Below are positions 17,682 through 24,943 of a stretch of 64,000 bases of DNA, in pieces. This DNA comes from Aliidiomarina celeris (GTDB lineage: Bacteria; Pseudomonadota; Gammaproteobacteria; Enterobacterales; Alteromonadaceae), in assembly GCF_003316875.1 (NCBI RefSeq), contig NZ_QMIL01000004.1:181664-245663 (forward strand), read 5' to 3'. The notes beneath the pieces are model-generated. The model saw only the letters and a program-made list of their open reading frames with translations, searched no databases and was not told the DNA's origin. The position numbers were made by a program, and so were the translations under genes. Every line of letters begins with the position of its first letter. Positions within the stretch are counted from its first letter, which is position 1.

Positions 17682-17754
17682 GAAGTTGGAAGCCTCGCCC
17701 GTGGCGCTTGAGCGCTAGGGCGGGGAGCAGTCACTTTGCGTTTCGATGTGGGAC
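17600..17754 (+). ncRNA. predicted omega RNA (TnpB guide RNA) at the right end
   Basis: In this family the guide RNA overlaps the 3' end of tnpB, folds through the right-end hairpin, and continues into the flank, which supplies the guide. Here the hairpin stem is CCTCGCCC (17693-17700) and GGGCGGGG (17718-17725), with an inner GGCGC/GCGCT pairing. The element ends GCAGTCAC at 17734. The guide would begin TTTGCGTTTCGATGTGGGAC (17735-17754). The 5' end given is a guess; the RNA is predicted by position only. Confidence 0.5.
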
Positions 17755-18212
17755 CTTGCGGATTGAGCGAGGCAGAAATTGACGATCGACTCTACACCGC
17801 AGGTTGTGACGATGCTTTGGTTCGCCATAATCGAAAAGGTGAAGTGCTTGTCGAGTATGAACGCGAGGCAGACAACGCAATGGCAGCTCTTGAAGAAGCG
17901 AAGCGCGAAGTTTTGGATGGTTTACCAGGAGCCGTTTTTCTGGAGGCTAAACCCGATTATGTCAGCCCAACTGATATCGCTATTGCTTACGAGATTACGC
18001 GGCAACGTGTGCAAAAAATTATTCAAACCAAAGGCGTCGGTGTGCACCCATTGACCAATGTTGGTAATACGCAAATTTTTCGTTTGGCGAAGGTCATTGA
18101 CGAGTTTGAAAAAGTTGGGACATCGATCCATAACGTAGCACTTTATGAAGCTGCGTCAGCGGCGTTTAAATTAAATCGAGAAGTCGACCACGGCGACTCG
18201 CATCTTTTTTAA
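17736..18212 (+). CDS. 3' part of the IS-interrupted HTH DNA-binding protein gene
   Basis: 158 codons open from a TTG right after the element's right end. The protein opens abruptly at RFDVGPCGLSEAEIDDRLYTAGCDDALV, a strand and helix block that normally follows a short N-terminus. It then has READNAMAALEEAKREVLDGLPGAVFLEAKPD and an HTH-like segment PTDIAIAYEITRQRVQKIIQ. I recognise the pattern of small bacterial proteins combining an ACT-like alpha/beta domain with an HTH, but no function is known. Without its first 12 codons and native RBS, expression is doubtful unless driven from the element. YccF follows 19 bp downstream. Confidence 0.65.
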   Translation: MRFDVGPCGLSEAEIDDRLYTAGCDDALVRHNRKGEVLVEYEREADNAMAALEEAKREVLDGLPGAVFLEAKPDYVSPTDIAIAYEITRQRVQKIIQTKGVGVHPLTNVGNTQIFRLAKVIDEFEKVGTSIHNVALYEAASAAFKLNREVDHGDSHLF

Positions 18213-18231
18213 TGTATTAAAAGGACAGTAG

Positions 18232-18690
18232 ATGAGACTCATAGGCAATGTATTGTGGTTTATTTTAGGCGGTTTAGTAATGGGCCTCGCGTGGTGGTTG
18301 GTGGGCGTGGTTGCCTTTATTACTATTGTGGGTATTCCCTGGGGGCGCGCCTGTTTTGTTATGGGCAATTTCTCATTCTTCCCCTTTGGTAAAGAAGCGA
18401 TTAACCGTAAAGAGCTGACCACCCGAGGCGACATTGGCACCAGTGGCTTTGGCATGCTCGGAAATATTATTTGGTTTTTACTTGCGGGGTTCTGGTTAGC
18501 CGTTGGCCATGTGTTTTCTGCGATCGCGTGCTTTATTACCATTATTGGCATTCCTTTTGCCATTCAGCATTTGAAATTAGCGGGCATTGCGTTGTTCCCG
18601 ATCGGCAACACTGTGGTTAGCAAAGAGGTGGCTCGAGCGGCCCGCGCCGCCAACGCACAAGCGCAAGTGAACACTTTGCGTCAGCGTTAG
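18232..18690 (+). CDS. yccF: YccF domain-containing inner-membrane protein
   Basis: 152 residues with a duplicated unit: GNVLWFILGG...ITIVGIPWGRA and GNIIWFLLAG...ITIIGIPFAIQ, each followed by a F-P-(F/I)-G motif. This is the characteristic YccF (DUF307) layout with about four TM helices. Function is unknown. AAAAGGA precedes the ATG. It probably shares a transcript with the interrupted HTH gene. Confidence 0.9.
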   Translation: MRLIGNVLWFILGGLVMGLAWWLVGVVAFITIVGIPWGRACFVMGNFSFFPFGKEAINRKELTTRGDIGTSGFGMLGNIIWFLLAGFWLAVGHVFSAIACFITIIGIPFAIQHLKLAGIALFPIGNTVVSKEVARAARAANAQAQVNTLRQR

Positions 18691-18702
18691 ACACCTTAAA
18701 CT

Positions 18703-19257
18703 ATGCAGTTAATCACTCATTTGGTGCATGAGTCGCTTTCGGGGCATGATTTTTCCAACCCTGAACCGGGCGCAGTTCCGCATTTGCGCATACTTGAGCG
18801 CGACGCGGCGCGCGCCATTGTGCGGCAAGAGGGTAAGCTGCTGCTCATGTTTACTGAGCGCTATAACGACTTTAGTTTTCCAGGTGGTGGCATCGACCCT
18901 CAGGAATGCCAAATTACAGCACTCAAGCGTGAACTGAGCGAGGAAACCGGTGCCCGGCGTATTCAGGTGTTGGAACCCTATGGTTTGGTAACCGAGTTTA
19001 TGCCCACCTGGAAACCTGAATTTGATGTTATGTTTCAGCGTTCGTTTTGGTACCACTGCGCCGTAGCGTCCGAACTAGGGGCTGCGAAACTGGAAGACTA
19101 TGAAAAGAGAAATGGCATGCGCGCCATGTGGGTGTCACCGCAAGAGGCGCTCGCCCATAACCGCTCGATTATTCAACAACGGCCTGCGAATATGGGCGTG
19201 AGTATTCACCGAGAGACCCTGGTGTTGGAACGGATCTGTCGTGAAGGTGGTGGCTAG
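18703..19257 (+). CDS. NUDIX hydrolase
   Basis: 184 residues. The Nudix box is complete (GGGIDPQECQITALKRELSEETGA), giving G-x5-E-x7-REL-x-EE-x-G. These enzymes hydrolyse nucleoside diphosphates linked to another moiety; the substrate cannot be told. It is 12 bp after yccF with no strong RBS of its own. Its last 89 bp overlap the convergent ParE-type toxin frame. Confidence 0.87.
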   Translation: MQLITHLVHESLSGHDFSNPEPGAVPHLRILERDAARAIVRQEGKLLLMFTERYNDFSFPGGGIDPQECQITALKRELSEETGARRIQVLEPYGLVTEFMPTWKPEFDVMFQRSFWYHCAVASELGAAKLEDYEKRNGMRAMWVSPQEALAHNRSIIQQRPANMGVSIHRETLVLERICREGGG

Positions 19258-19531
19258 GAACGCTGCTTTTGTGCAATACAGCTATAATGTAAATTTCTGC
19301 TACAAGGCACTTGTAATAGATAATGTGACTATTACATGGAAAGCTTAAGGTTTCTTTGTCGACCTCTGGCCGAGGCGTGCCTAACAAAGGATTGGAACAA
19401 ATAAACTCCATCTTATCCTTAATGCTTGTGAGATATTTTCGAGCTTGGCTAATTCCCCAACGGTCAATGGTGTAGCGTCTTATGCTTACCAGATCCGCTC
19501 GAGCAGCAGATGTTAGAAAGTAATTAGGCAT
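19169..19531 (-). CDS. ParE/RelE-superfamily toxin with C-terminal run-on
   Basis: 120 residues. The ParE core is clear: FLTSAARADLVSIRRYTIDRWG, ARKYLTSIKDKMEFICSNPLLGTPRPEV, SHIIYYKC and the final IIAVLHKSSVPSHHL. Homologues usually end about there, near residue 96. Here the frame runs on for some 24 residues (HDRSVPTPGS...) antisense to the NUDIX 3' end, so the ancestral stop appears lost. ParE toxins poison DNA gyrase. The cognate antitoxin is 15 bp upstream on the same strand. Confidence 0.82.
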   Translation of the reverse strand: MPNYFLTSAARADLVSIRRYTIDRWGISQARKYLTSIKDKMEFICSNPLLGTPRPEVDKETLSFPCNSHIIYYKCLVAEIYIIAVLHKSSVPSHHLHDRSVPTPGSLGEYSRPYSQAVVE

Positions 19532-19546
19532 CTCTGAAGAGCTTAG

Positions 19547-19804
19547 TTACAGGTCATCATCGCTATTCAGTAATGATTGAAAAAACGTTTTTCCAGGTAC
19601 GGTTGTTTCGCTGTGATACTCGATATCAGACTGCTTTGCTCGTTCTTGCAGTAACTCCAGCTTAAGTTGTTCTATACGTTGGTAATCAGAGGCTGATAGT
19701 AGAACCGCAACGGTTTTACCGTCTTCACGAATATGAACCGGTGCTTTTTGAGCTTCAGTGAGCATAATACTCAGCTCTGAGTTTGAGTTGTGAGTTAAAA
19801 GCAT
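19547..19804 (-). CDS. Phd/YefM-type antitoxin
   Basis: 85 residues with an N-terminal Phd/YefM fold (SELSIMLTEAQKAPVHIREDGKTVAVLLSASDYQRIEQL) followed by a variable toxin-binding tail. AAAGGAA precedes the ATG at 19804. Antitoxins of this type bind the toxin and repress their own promoter. The antitoxin-first order and 15-bp spacing to the ParE-like gene fit a working type II module. Confidence 0.87.
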   Translation of the reverse strand: MLLTHNSNSELSIMLTEAQKAPVHIREDGKTVAVLLSASDYQRIEQLKLELLQERAKQSDIEYHSETTVPGKTFFQSLLNSDDDL

Positions 19805-19931
19805 ACTTATTCCTTTACCTTTTGAATACGTGAGCCACGAAAGTCCATTATAGTTCGTTCTGTGGTCTACAACATCGTTTTGCTGAAAATTGGCGTATAA
19901 CGTACAGACTTTTTAAGTGACAATAGTCGTT

Positions 19932-20732
19932 ATGCGTTTACACAAAGAATTTTTCCGAAATGGACCGAATTACCGCGACGGGCAAGACGTTTCCTTTCGC
20001 GACATAGTAAACCGCTTTCATTTTTACCATGTGAAGGTTGGCCGTTGGGTGACTGCAGACGAAGAGCAGCGCAGTGCGAATTTGTTATACGACGCGCTCT
20101 GTGATTTGCAGCATATTCTCGATGTGCCGCCGATTGTGTTGTCTATGCAAGGTGCGGTGGCGTTGAGTTTTGGTGCAGGTGGGCGACCGGGCGCTTGTGC
20201 ACATTATCAACCGGCGGGGCGCGTGCTGGCGCTCGCGAAAAACGCCGGCGGTGGCAGTTTGGCGCACGAGTGGTTTCATGCCTTCGACCACTATATTGGC
20301 CCGAAGCTTTTTGGTGATACCCTTTATGCTCGCGGTAAAAATGAAATGCTATTTGCCAGCCGAGCGTGGCTAAACGAGCACAGCTATGTTCCTCACCCCC
20401 TGAATACGATTTTGTATGGTGCGTTTAAGTTGCTGTTTTTAACACCCAGCGGAGAATCGCCGAATCGCTATGTGCGCCACTGTCAGGCGTTCGATAAAAA
20501 AAACGGGCACTTGTATTACGGCTTACCGGAGGAGCTTGCCGCCCGCGCTTTTGAAAACGGCATCCAGCGGCTGCAGCTGAAAAACCACTTCCTTGTGTCG
20601 GGTACGTTAAAAAGCGAGGCAGCCGCCGCCGGGCTTTACCCGAGCGCAGACCACAGCCATGCTATTACGCAAGCGTTCTTAACCTATTTCAGCCACCTCG
20701 GCACCGCCCTCGAAAACAGCTACGGGGTCTGA
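19932..20732 (+). CDS. CLCA_X family protein, putative zinc metallopeptidase
   Basis: 266 residues from ATG 19932 (MRLHKEFFRNGPNYR, the usual start); a GTG five codons earlier (19917) is the alternative. HEWFHAFDHY is an HExxH-type zinc motif like those of LPD1-type domains. FGAGGRPGACAHYQPAGRVLALAK and GLPEELAARAFENGIQ are the other conserved blocks. Substrate and role are unknown. The stop codon lies inside a GGGGTC-T-GACCCC inverted repeat, so the last residues (YGV) are encoded by repeat sequence. Confidence 0.75.
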   Translation: MRLHKEFFRNGPNYRDGQDVSFRDIVNRFHFYHVKVGRWVTADEEQRSANLLYDALCDLQHILDVPPIVLSMQGAVALSFGAGGRPGACAHYQPAGRVLALAKNAGGGSLAHEWFHAFDHYIGPKLFGDTLYARGKNEMLFASRAWLNEHSYVPHPLNTILYGAFKLLFLTPSGESPNRYVRHCQAFDKKNGHLYYGLPEELAARAFENGIQRLQLKNHFLVSGTLKSEAAAAGLYPSADHSHAITQAFLTYFSHLGTALENSYGV

Positions 20733-20777
20733 CCCCAAAGTTGGGTCATCAGCCTCGTTCGCGCGGTATAGCCGCGC
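20724..20777. repeat. REP-like palindromes after the CLCA_X gene
   Basis: Two elements lie side by side: GGGGTC-T-GACCCC at 20724-20736, overlapping the stop codon and followed by an AAAGTTGGGTCA half-site, and GCGCGG-TATAG-CCGCGC at 20761-20777. The second belongs to a dispersed GCGCGGCANTGCCGCGC-like family also seen at 22031, 34411 and 63881. The first type is common next to REP-associated transposases in other genomes; none is in this window. Confidence 0.6.
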
Positions 20778-20932
20778 ATACACGTCGTTTCGTAATACCA
20801 GTCGTTATGACCGAATGAGTCGAAATCTGCTTGCGCATTAGTTCATATGCGGAACAGTGCAGAAAGCAGGTGCTACGATGTAAGCTAGTGATCGCGTATA
20901 GTTGATTCGAACCCAAATTAAGGAGCGAATTT

Positions 20933-22021
20933 GTGAACGAGAACAAGGAGATCTTCACACCCGAAGAACAAAAAGAAGGTGCAACAAATAAGCAGGGCGC
21001 GCTGCGTATGCTTTATTTGATCCACGCTTTGCACGGCGGTGCGAAGAAAATTAAAGAGCTGGCCGAAATTCTAGAAGACCGAGGGCTAGATCGCGTTTCA
21101 GAACGAACGATCCAGCGTGACATGGCGGCACTGGAAAATCACTTTGGGGTGTTTAAGCACGAGGAAGGCGAGCTGAAAGGTAAGTGGGCGATTGATACCA
21201 CAGACTTTGACACCTTGTTTGAAATTGAAGACGCGGTGGCGTTAGCTTTAATGGTGGCGCAAAAGCAGCTGCAACATACCGCTCCAGACACTATTTTGCG
21301 CCGGTTAAGTCGGCTTTTTAATAAAGCAGAGCGGCAACTCAATGCTCGAGACTCGAAGTCGACCCATTGGATGAAGCGGGTAAAAGTTGCGCCACTTTCT
21401 CATCAATTGCAAGCTCCTGAAGTTGACCACGATATATCCGAGCGGCTTTTGGCCTTTGCCATGAGCCAGTCGGCCATTCGTATAAGCTACTTTCGCTTTC
21501 CGGGTGATCCGGTAAAAGAGTATACGGTAACGGCTTTGAGTATTTTCTTTCGCAGTACCGTGCCGTATTTAATTTGTCGTGACCATGACTCAGGTAAAAT
21601 TCGCCAGTTGCCGTTTTCACGAATTTTGGAAGCCACAGAAACCGTAACCGCAGAGCCTCAGGTAAAGAATTTCAATTTAGACGAGTATGAGCGCTCCGGC
21701 GCGCTTGGTTTCCGTTATGGCGACCCGTTTGAAATTGAGCTGGAAATTTTTGTGTCGGTGATGCGTGAAGTGCAAGACGCACCTGTGGGTGAAAATCAGA
21801 ATATTGAGGTGATTGACGGTCGACCCAACATGTATCGGCTTAAGGCCACGGTGCCTTACAACTTGAACTTTATTCAGTGGCTCATGGCCCGCGCGCCTTA
21901 TTTAAAAGTAATAGGCCCAAGCCACTTTAAGGAAAAATTTAATGAAGAGCTGCGCCGGGCATACGCCAATGCGTGCTCTGATCACCTCAAGGTTCCAGAA
22001 GAGCGAAACTTCAACTCCTGA
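20933..22021 (+). CDS. WYL-domain transcriptional regulator (DeoR-like HTH)
   Basis: 362 residues from GTG 20933, with AAGGAG eight nt upstream. An N-terminal winged HTH (RMLYLIHALHGGAKKIKELAEIL...VSERTIQRDMAALE) is followed by a WYL-type domain (IRISYFRFPGDPVKEYTVTALSIFFRSTVPYLIC) and a C-terminal WCX-like region. WYL regulators respond to nucleic-acid or nucleotide ligands and often control DNA damage or defence genes. Targets are unknown; no operon partner is adjacent. Confidence 0.87.
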   Translation: MNENKEIFTPEEQKEGATNKQGALRMLYLIHALHGGAKKIKELAEILEDRGLDRVSERTIQRDMAALENHFGVFKHEEGELKGKWAIDTTDFDTLFEIEDAVALALMVAQKQLQHTAPDTILRRLSRLFNKAERQLNARDSKSTHWMKRVKVAPLSHQLQAPEVDHDISERLLAFAMSQSAIRISYFRFPGDPVKEYTVTALSIFFRSTVPYLICRDHDSGKIRQLPFSRILEATETVTAEPQVKNFNLDEYERSGALGFRYGDPFEIELEIFVSVMREVQDAPVGENQNIEVIDGRPNMYRLKATVPYNLNFIQWLMARAPYLKVIGPSHFKEKFNEELRRAYANACSDHLKVPEERNFNS

Positions 22022-22030
22022 GCTCCGTAC

Positions 22031-22047
22031 GCGCGGCACTGCCGCGC
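22031..22047. repeat. REP-like palindrome GCGCGGCACTGCCGCGC
   Basis: Arms GCGCGGCA and TGCCGCGC pair around a central C. It lies 10 bp after the WYL gene, in the gap before gdhA, and belongs to the same family as 20761-20777 and 63881-63897. It could also act as a stem for transcription termination or mRNA protection. Confidence 0.6.
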
Positions 22048-22125
22048 TTGCACTTTACACCACTTCCTTGCACTGCACGCGGCTTCCCTGCAGTATAAGT
22101 AGCATTGAAAGCAAAGGAGTACGCG

Positions 22126-23478
22126 ATGACTTATCTGCAAGACACATTGGCCCGTTTACAGCAAACCAGCCCGGCGCAAACAGAGTTTTATCAAGCGGTG
22201 GAAGAGGTTTTGGAGTCGCTTGAGCCGCTTTTAGAGAAAAAGCCCCACTACTTAAAGCATTCCATTATTGAGCGCATGGTGGAGCCGGAGCGGCAAATTA
22301 TGTTTCGGGTGTGCTGGGTAGACGACAAGGGCGAAGTGCAGGTGAATAAAGGATATCGCGTGGAATTTAGCTCTACGCTTGGGCCTTACAAGGGCGGTTT
22401 GCGTTTTCACCCGAGCGTAAACGCCAGCATTATCAAATTTCTCGGCTTTGAACAGGTATTCAAAAACGCGTTAACAGGCTTGCTTCTGGGTGGCGGTAAG
22501 GGCGGCTCGAACTTTAACCCGAAGGGGAAATCCGACAGCGAAATTATGCGATTTTGCCAGGCTTTTATGAGTGAGCTTTACCGCCATATTGGCCCGACAA
22601 CCGACGTTCCCGCCGGCGACATTGGCGTGGGTAGCCGAGAAGTGGGTTACTTGTTTGGTCAATATAAAAAAATCAAGAACAGCTACGACGGCGTGATTAC
22701 TGGCAAGAGTGTAGCGAATGGCGGTTCGCTGCTGCGCAACGAGGCAACCGGCTATGGCTGCGCCTATTTTGCCAATTACATGCTGGAAGCGCAGAACAGC
22801 GGGCTTGAAGGCAAAACTTGCTTGGTGTCGGGCGCGGGGAATGTAGCTCTACACACCATAGACAAGCTCTATGAGTTGGGCGCCATTCCCGTGAGCTGTT
22901 CAGACTCCAGCGGCACCCTGTACCATGCCGACGGTATTGACGTTGACCAGATTCGTAAAATAAAAAGCGACGGTAATGCCAGCTTGAAAGATTATTTGAG
23001 CACCCACAGTAAAGCCAAATATGTGGCCCGCGACGACAACCCTAAAAACGGCAATGCGGTGTGGCATTACAAAGGCGACTTGGCATTTCCTTGTGCGACT
23101 CAAAATGAACTCACCGAGGTAGACGCGAGAGCCTTGGTGGAGGCCGGCTGTGTGGCTGTGGTGGAGGGCGCGAATATGCCGTGCACCCGCAAAGCGGTGA
23201 ATACCATTGTGAAAGCCGAGCGCTTGTTTGCGCCGGGCAAGGCGGCGAATGCCGGTGGTGTGGCCACGAGTCAACTAGAAATGGCGCAGCACGCAGGTAT
23301 GCAAAGCTGGAGTGAAGAAAAAGTAGACAGTAAGCTGCAAGATATTATGCACGGTATTTATACCCGTAGCCACCAAGCCGCCGAGGAGTTTGGCCAGCCG
23401 GGGAACTTGTTGTTAGGTGCTAATATTGCGGGTTTTCGCCGCGTGGCCGACGCCATGATCGAGCAGGGAGTGGTGTAA
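22126..23478 (+). CDS. gdhA: NADP-specific glutamate dehydrogenase
   Basis: 450 residues from ATG 22126, with AAAGGAG upstream; the in-frame ATG at 22105 lies before this RBS and is rejected. It catalyses 2-oxoglutarate + NH4+ + NADPH to glutamate. GGLRFHPSVN, the catalytic-lysine block GGGKGGSNFNPKGKS, DVPAGDIGVGSREVGYLFG and the Rossmann motif VSGAGNVA are all present, and the length is normal for the hexameric enzyme. The DUF1653 gene follows with no gap. Confidence 0.96.
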   Translation: MTYLQDTLARLQQTSPAQTEFYQAVEEVLESLEPLLEKKPHYLKHSIIERMVEPERQIMFRVCWVDDKGEVQVNKGYRVEFSSTLGPYKGGLRFHPSVNASIIKFLGFEQVFKNALTGLLLGGGKGGSNFNPKGKSDSEIMRFCQAFMSELYRHIGPTTDVPAGDIGVGSREVGYLFGQYKKIKNSYDGVITGKSVANGGSLLRNEATGYGCAYFANYMLEAQNSGLEGKTCLVSGAGNVALHTIDKLYELGAIPVSCSDSSGTLYHADGIDVDQIRKIKSDGNASLKDYLSTHSKAKYVARDDNPKNGNAVWHYKGDLAFPCATQNELTEVDARALVEAGCVAVVEGANMPCTRKAVNTIVKAERLFAPGKAANAGGVATSQLEMAQHAGMQSWSEEKVDSKLQDIMHGIYTRSHQAAEEFGQPGNLLLGANIAGFRRVADAMIEQGVV

Positions 23479-23730
23479 ATGAGTGCACAAAAGCCAGATT
23501 TGCAGCCGGGCCTGTACCAGCATTACAAAGGCAACGACTATGAAGTGCTTGATCTAGTCCGCCATTCTGAAACCGAGGAGTGGTTGGTGCTCTACCGGCC
23601 GCTCTACGGCGACCGCGCCTTGTGGGTCCGCCCTTATGCCATGTTCACGGAAAGCGTCGAGGTGGTCGGTCAATCCATACCGCGGTTTCGTTTGAGCTCT
23701 GTAATTACCGAGCACACAAATACGAAATAA
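23479..23730 (+). CDS. DUF1653 domain protein
   Basis: 83 residues. Its ATG immediately follows the gdhA stop. The DUF1653 pattern is clear: GLYQHYKGNDYEVLDLVRHSETEEWLVLYRPLYGDRALWVRPYAMF. Function is unknown in the family. The abutting genes imply co-transcription and coupled translation with gdhA. Confidence 0.88.
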   Translation: MSAQKPDLQPGLYQHYKGNDYEVLDLVRHSETEEWLVLYRPLYGDRALWVRPYAMFTESVEVVGQSIPRFRLSSVITEHTNTK

Positions 23731-23818
23731 GCGAGTAAATCTCTCCTAGAATCAGCATCGGCCTGCACTAAACTTATATTTTCTTTTATTGGTTAGAGGG
23801 ATAATACCATCCCAATGG

Positions 23819-23850
23819 TAACGCCTTGCGTTATTGTTGAGGTGCGTTAC
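23819..23850. promoter_or_regulatory. inverted-repeat operator candidate for higBA
   Basis: TAACGC-CTT-GCGTTA (23819-23833) is a perfect 6-3-6 palindrome. A third half-site, GCGTTAC, is at 23844-23850, 7 bp before the decayed toxin start. HigA-type antitoxins normally repress their own operon by binding such palindromes. Confidence 0.45.
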
Positions 23851-23857
23851 TATAAGA

Positions 23858-24006
23858 ATGATCAAGTCATATCGATGTAAGGATACTGAGCGGTTGTCTC
23901 GTGGCGAGCGAGTTGGTTTAGTATTCGAGTGAATAAGCAGTTTCGTTTATGTTTTAAATGGGAGCTCGACGCGGCCTATGACGTGGAGCTGGTAGATTAT
24001 CATTAG
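23858..24006 (+). pseudogene. higB: higB toxin pseudogene (internal deletion and frameshift)
   Basis: The first frame gives MIKSYRCKDTERLSRGERVG and then runs to a stop (TGA 23930). The C-terminal part is in another frame: SIRVNKQFRLCFKWELDAAYDVELVDYH, with stop at 24004-24006. Both pieces match the HigB/GraT pattern (start MIKSFxxKxTE; end GxYSIRIN..WRxCF.W...VEIVDYH). About 40 central residues of the normal roughly 92 are missing, and the two pieces are out of frame near 23918-23924. The toxin cannot be made. The antitoxin gene starts 8 bp later. Confidence 0.8.
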
Positions 24007-24014
24007 AGGTCAGT

Positions 24015-24317
24015 ATGAGAACGGTAGATGCGGTCACGCCCGGTGAATTATTGTTTGAGGAGTTCCTTAAGCCAATGGAAATTACAAATTATCGATTGGC
24101 AAAAGAAATTGGTGTGCCGGCTCAGCGCATCGGTCAAATTATTGCCGGCCGACGTTCGATTACGGCGGACACCGACTTGCGGCTTTGTCGATTTTTCGGG
24201 CTGTCTAACGGCTATTGGTTAAGAGCTCAAGCTGCCTATGATCTTGATGTTGCGGCAGACAAAATAGCTGATCAGCTCGACAACATTCGGCCTTGGACGG
24301 AGTTGAGGAACAGCTAG
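24015..24317 (+). CDS. higA: HigA/VapI-type antitoxin (XRE family), orphaned
   Basis: 100 residues, with GAGG upstream of ATG 24015. The opening TPGELLFEEFLKPMEITNYRLAKEIGVPAQRIGQIIAGRRSIT plus ADTDLRLCRFFGLSNGYWLRAQAAYDLDVA is the standard HigA/GraA sequence. HigA neutralises HigB and represses the operon. The adjacent toxin gene is broken, so this copy can serve only as a repressor or as an antitoxin against a HigB encoded elsewhere. It overlaps the PAS remnant by 4 bp. Confidence 0.88.
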   Translation: MRTVDAVTPGELLFEEFLKPMEITNYRLAKEIGVPAQRIGQIIAGRRSITADTDLRLCRFFGLSNGYWLRAQAAYDLDVAADKIADQLDNIRPWTELRNS

Positions 24318-24943
24318 CCCTTACACACCTGTTCGCGGCCGTTGGGATCTGTGGCGCGCTCTTTAAAGCGTTCCGCTTCGCCGCTTTGAAACACCTTGTG
24401 GTTGTTGTCGATAATGAGTTGCGCAGACTCGGCATCAACGACTTTCCTGATGGGAATGCCGTCAAACTCGCCTTCGGGTACGTTGAAGCGCTCGGCAAGC
24501 CGGCGGTTGCCGTAACGTAGGTCGTTTTGCTCTTGCAGCTTGCGTTCCATGTGTTTACGTTCGGTAATGTCGGTGGAAATGCCGTACATGCCAATAATTT
24601 CCCCTAATTCATTACGAAGGGGTTTTTTTACCGACCAAAAAATGCGAATTTCGTTAAGTTCGCGCACAAAGTTGCGCTCTTTACATTCGCGGGTTTCGCC
24701 GTGTTCAATTACCTGAATGTCGTTTTGGCGGAGCTGGCAGGACACTTCCAAATCAAAAAAGGCGTGGTCCTTTTGGCTCTCGTAAAAACTCTGGGAGCGA
24801 TCTTTAGCGTATAGGGCAAAAAAATTAATTGCAGGCGACACGGTTTGCCGCCAATGGCTGTTATGCTTCTTATCAGGCTTAGAATTCGAAAAAACATTCG
24901 CATAAGGAACACGCATGTCGAACGCGCTCGTACCCGGACTCAT
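24314..24943 (-). pseudogene. remnant of a multi-PAS sensor protein
   Basis: The open frame holds PAS pieces with no output domain. A PAS tail (QKDHAFFDLEVSCQLRQND...IRIFWSVKKPLRNELGEIIGMYGISTDITERKHMERKLQEQND) is joined directly to the middle of another PAS (LRYGNRRLAERFNVPEGEFDG), so the first part of the second PAS is deleted. The frame stops after DPNGREQVC. The first PAS also lacks its beginning. About 40 N-terminal codons lie antisense to the recC start and promoter and are probably not native. I read it as a decayed sensor kinase or cyclase. Confidence 0.62.

Larger units (their letters stand above)
16381..17734 (+). mobile_element. IS200/IS605-type element with tnpB only (1354 bp)
   Basis: Ends are set by three agreeing signs. 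There is a subterminal GC-rich hairpin at each end (16389-16409 and 17693-17725), both built on CTCGCCC/GGGCGGG. The tnpB gene lies between them. Removing exactly 16381-17734 restores the flanking reading frame. The left flank ends ATCAC and the element ends GTCAC; the shared TCAC means the boundary is uncertain by up to four bases. There is no tnpA and no long terminal inverted repeat, so movement would need a TnpA in trans. The single-stranded peel-and-paste mechanism and the role of TnpB in retention are established for the family. Confidence 0.85.

Noticed and set aside
16381-17734. CRISPR-Cas12 locus suggested by the RuvC nuclease
   Set aside because: The size, N-terminus, zinc finger and end hairpins are those of TnpB, and there is no repeat-spacer array or cas1/cas2.
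9462-24943. Prophage or integrative element
   Set aside because: No integrase, structural or packaging genes and no tRNA-type attachment repeats were seen; the genes look like scattered accessory genes.
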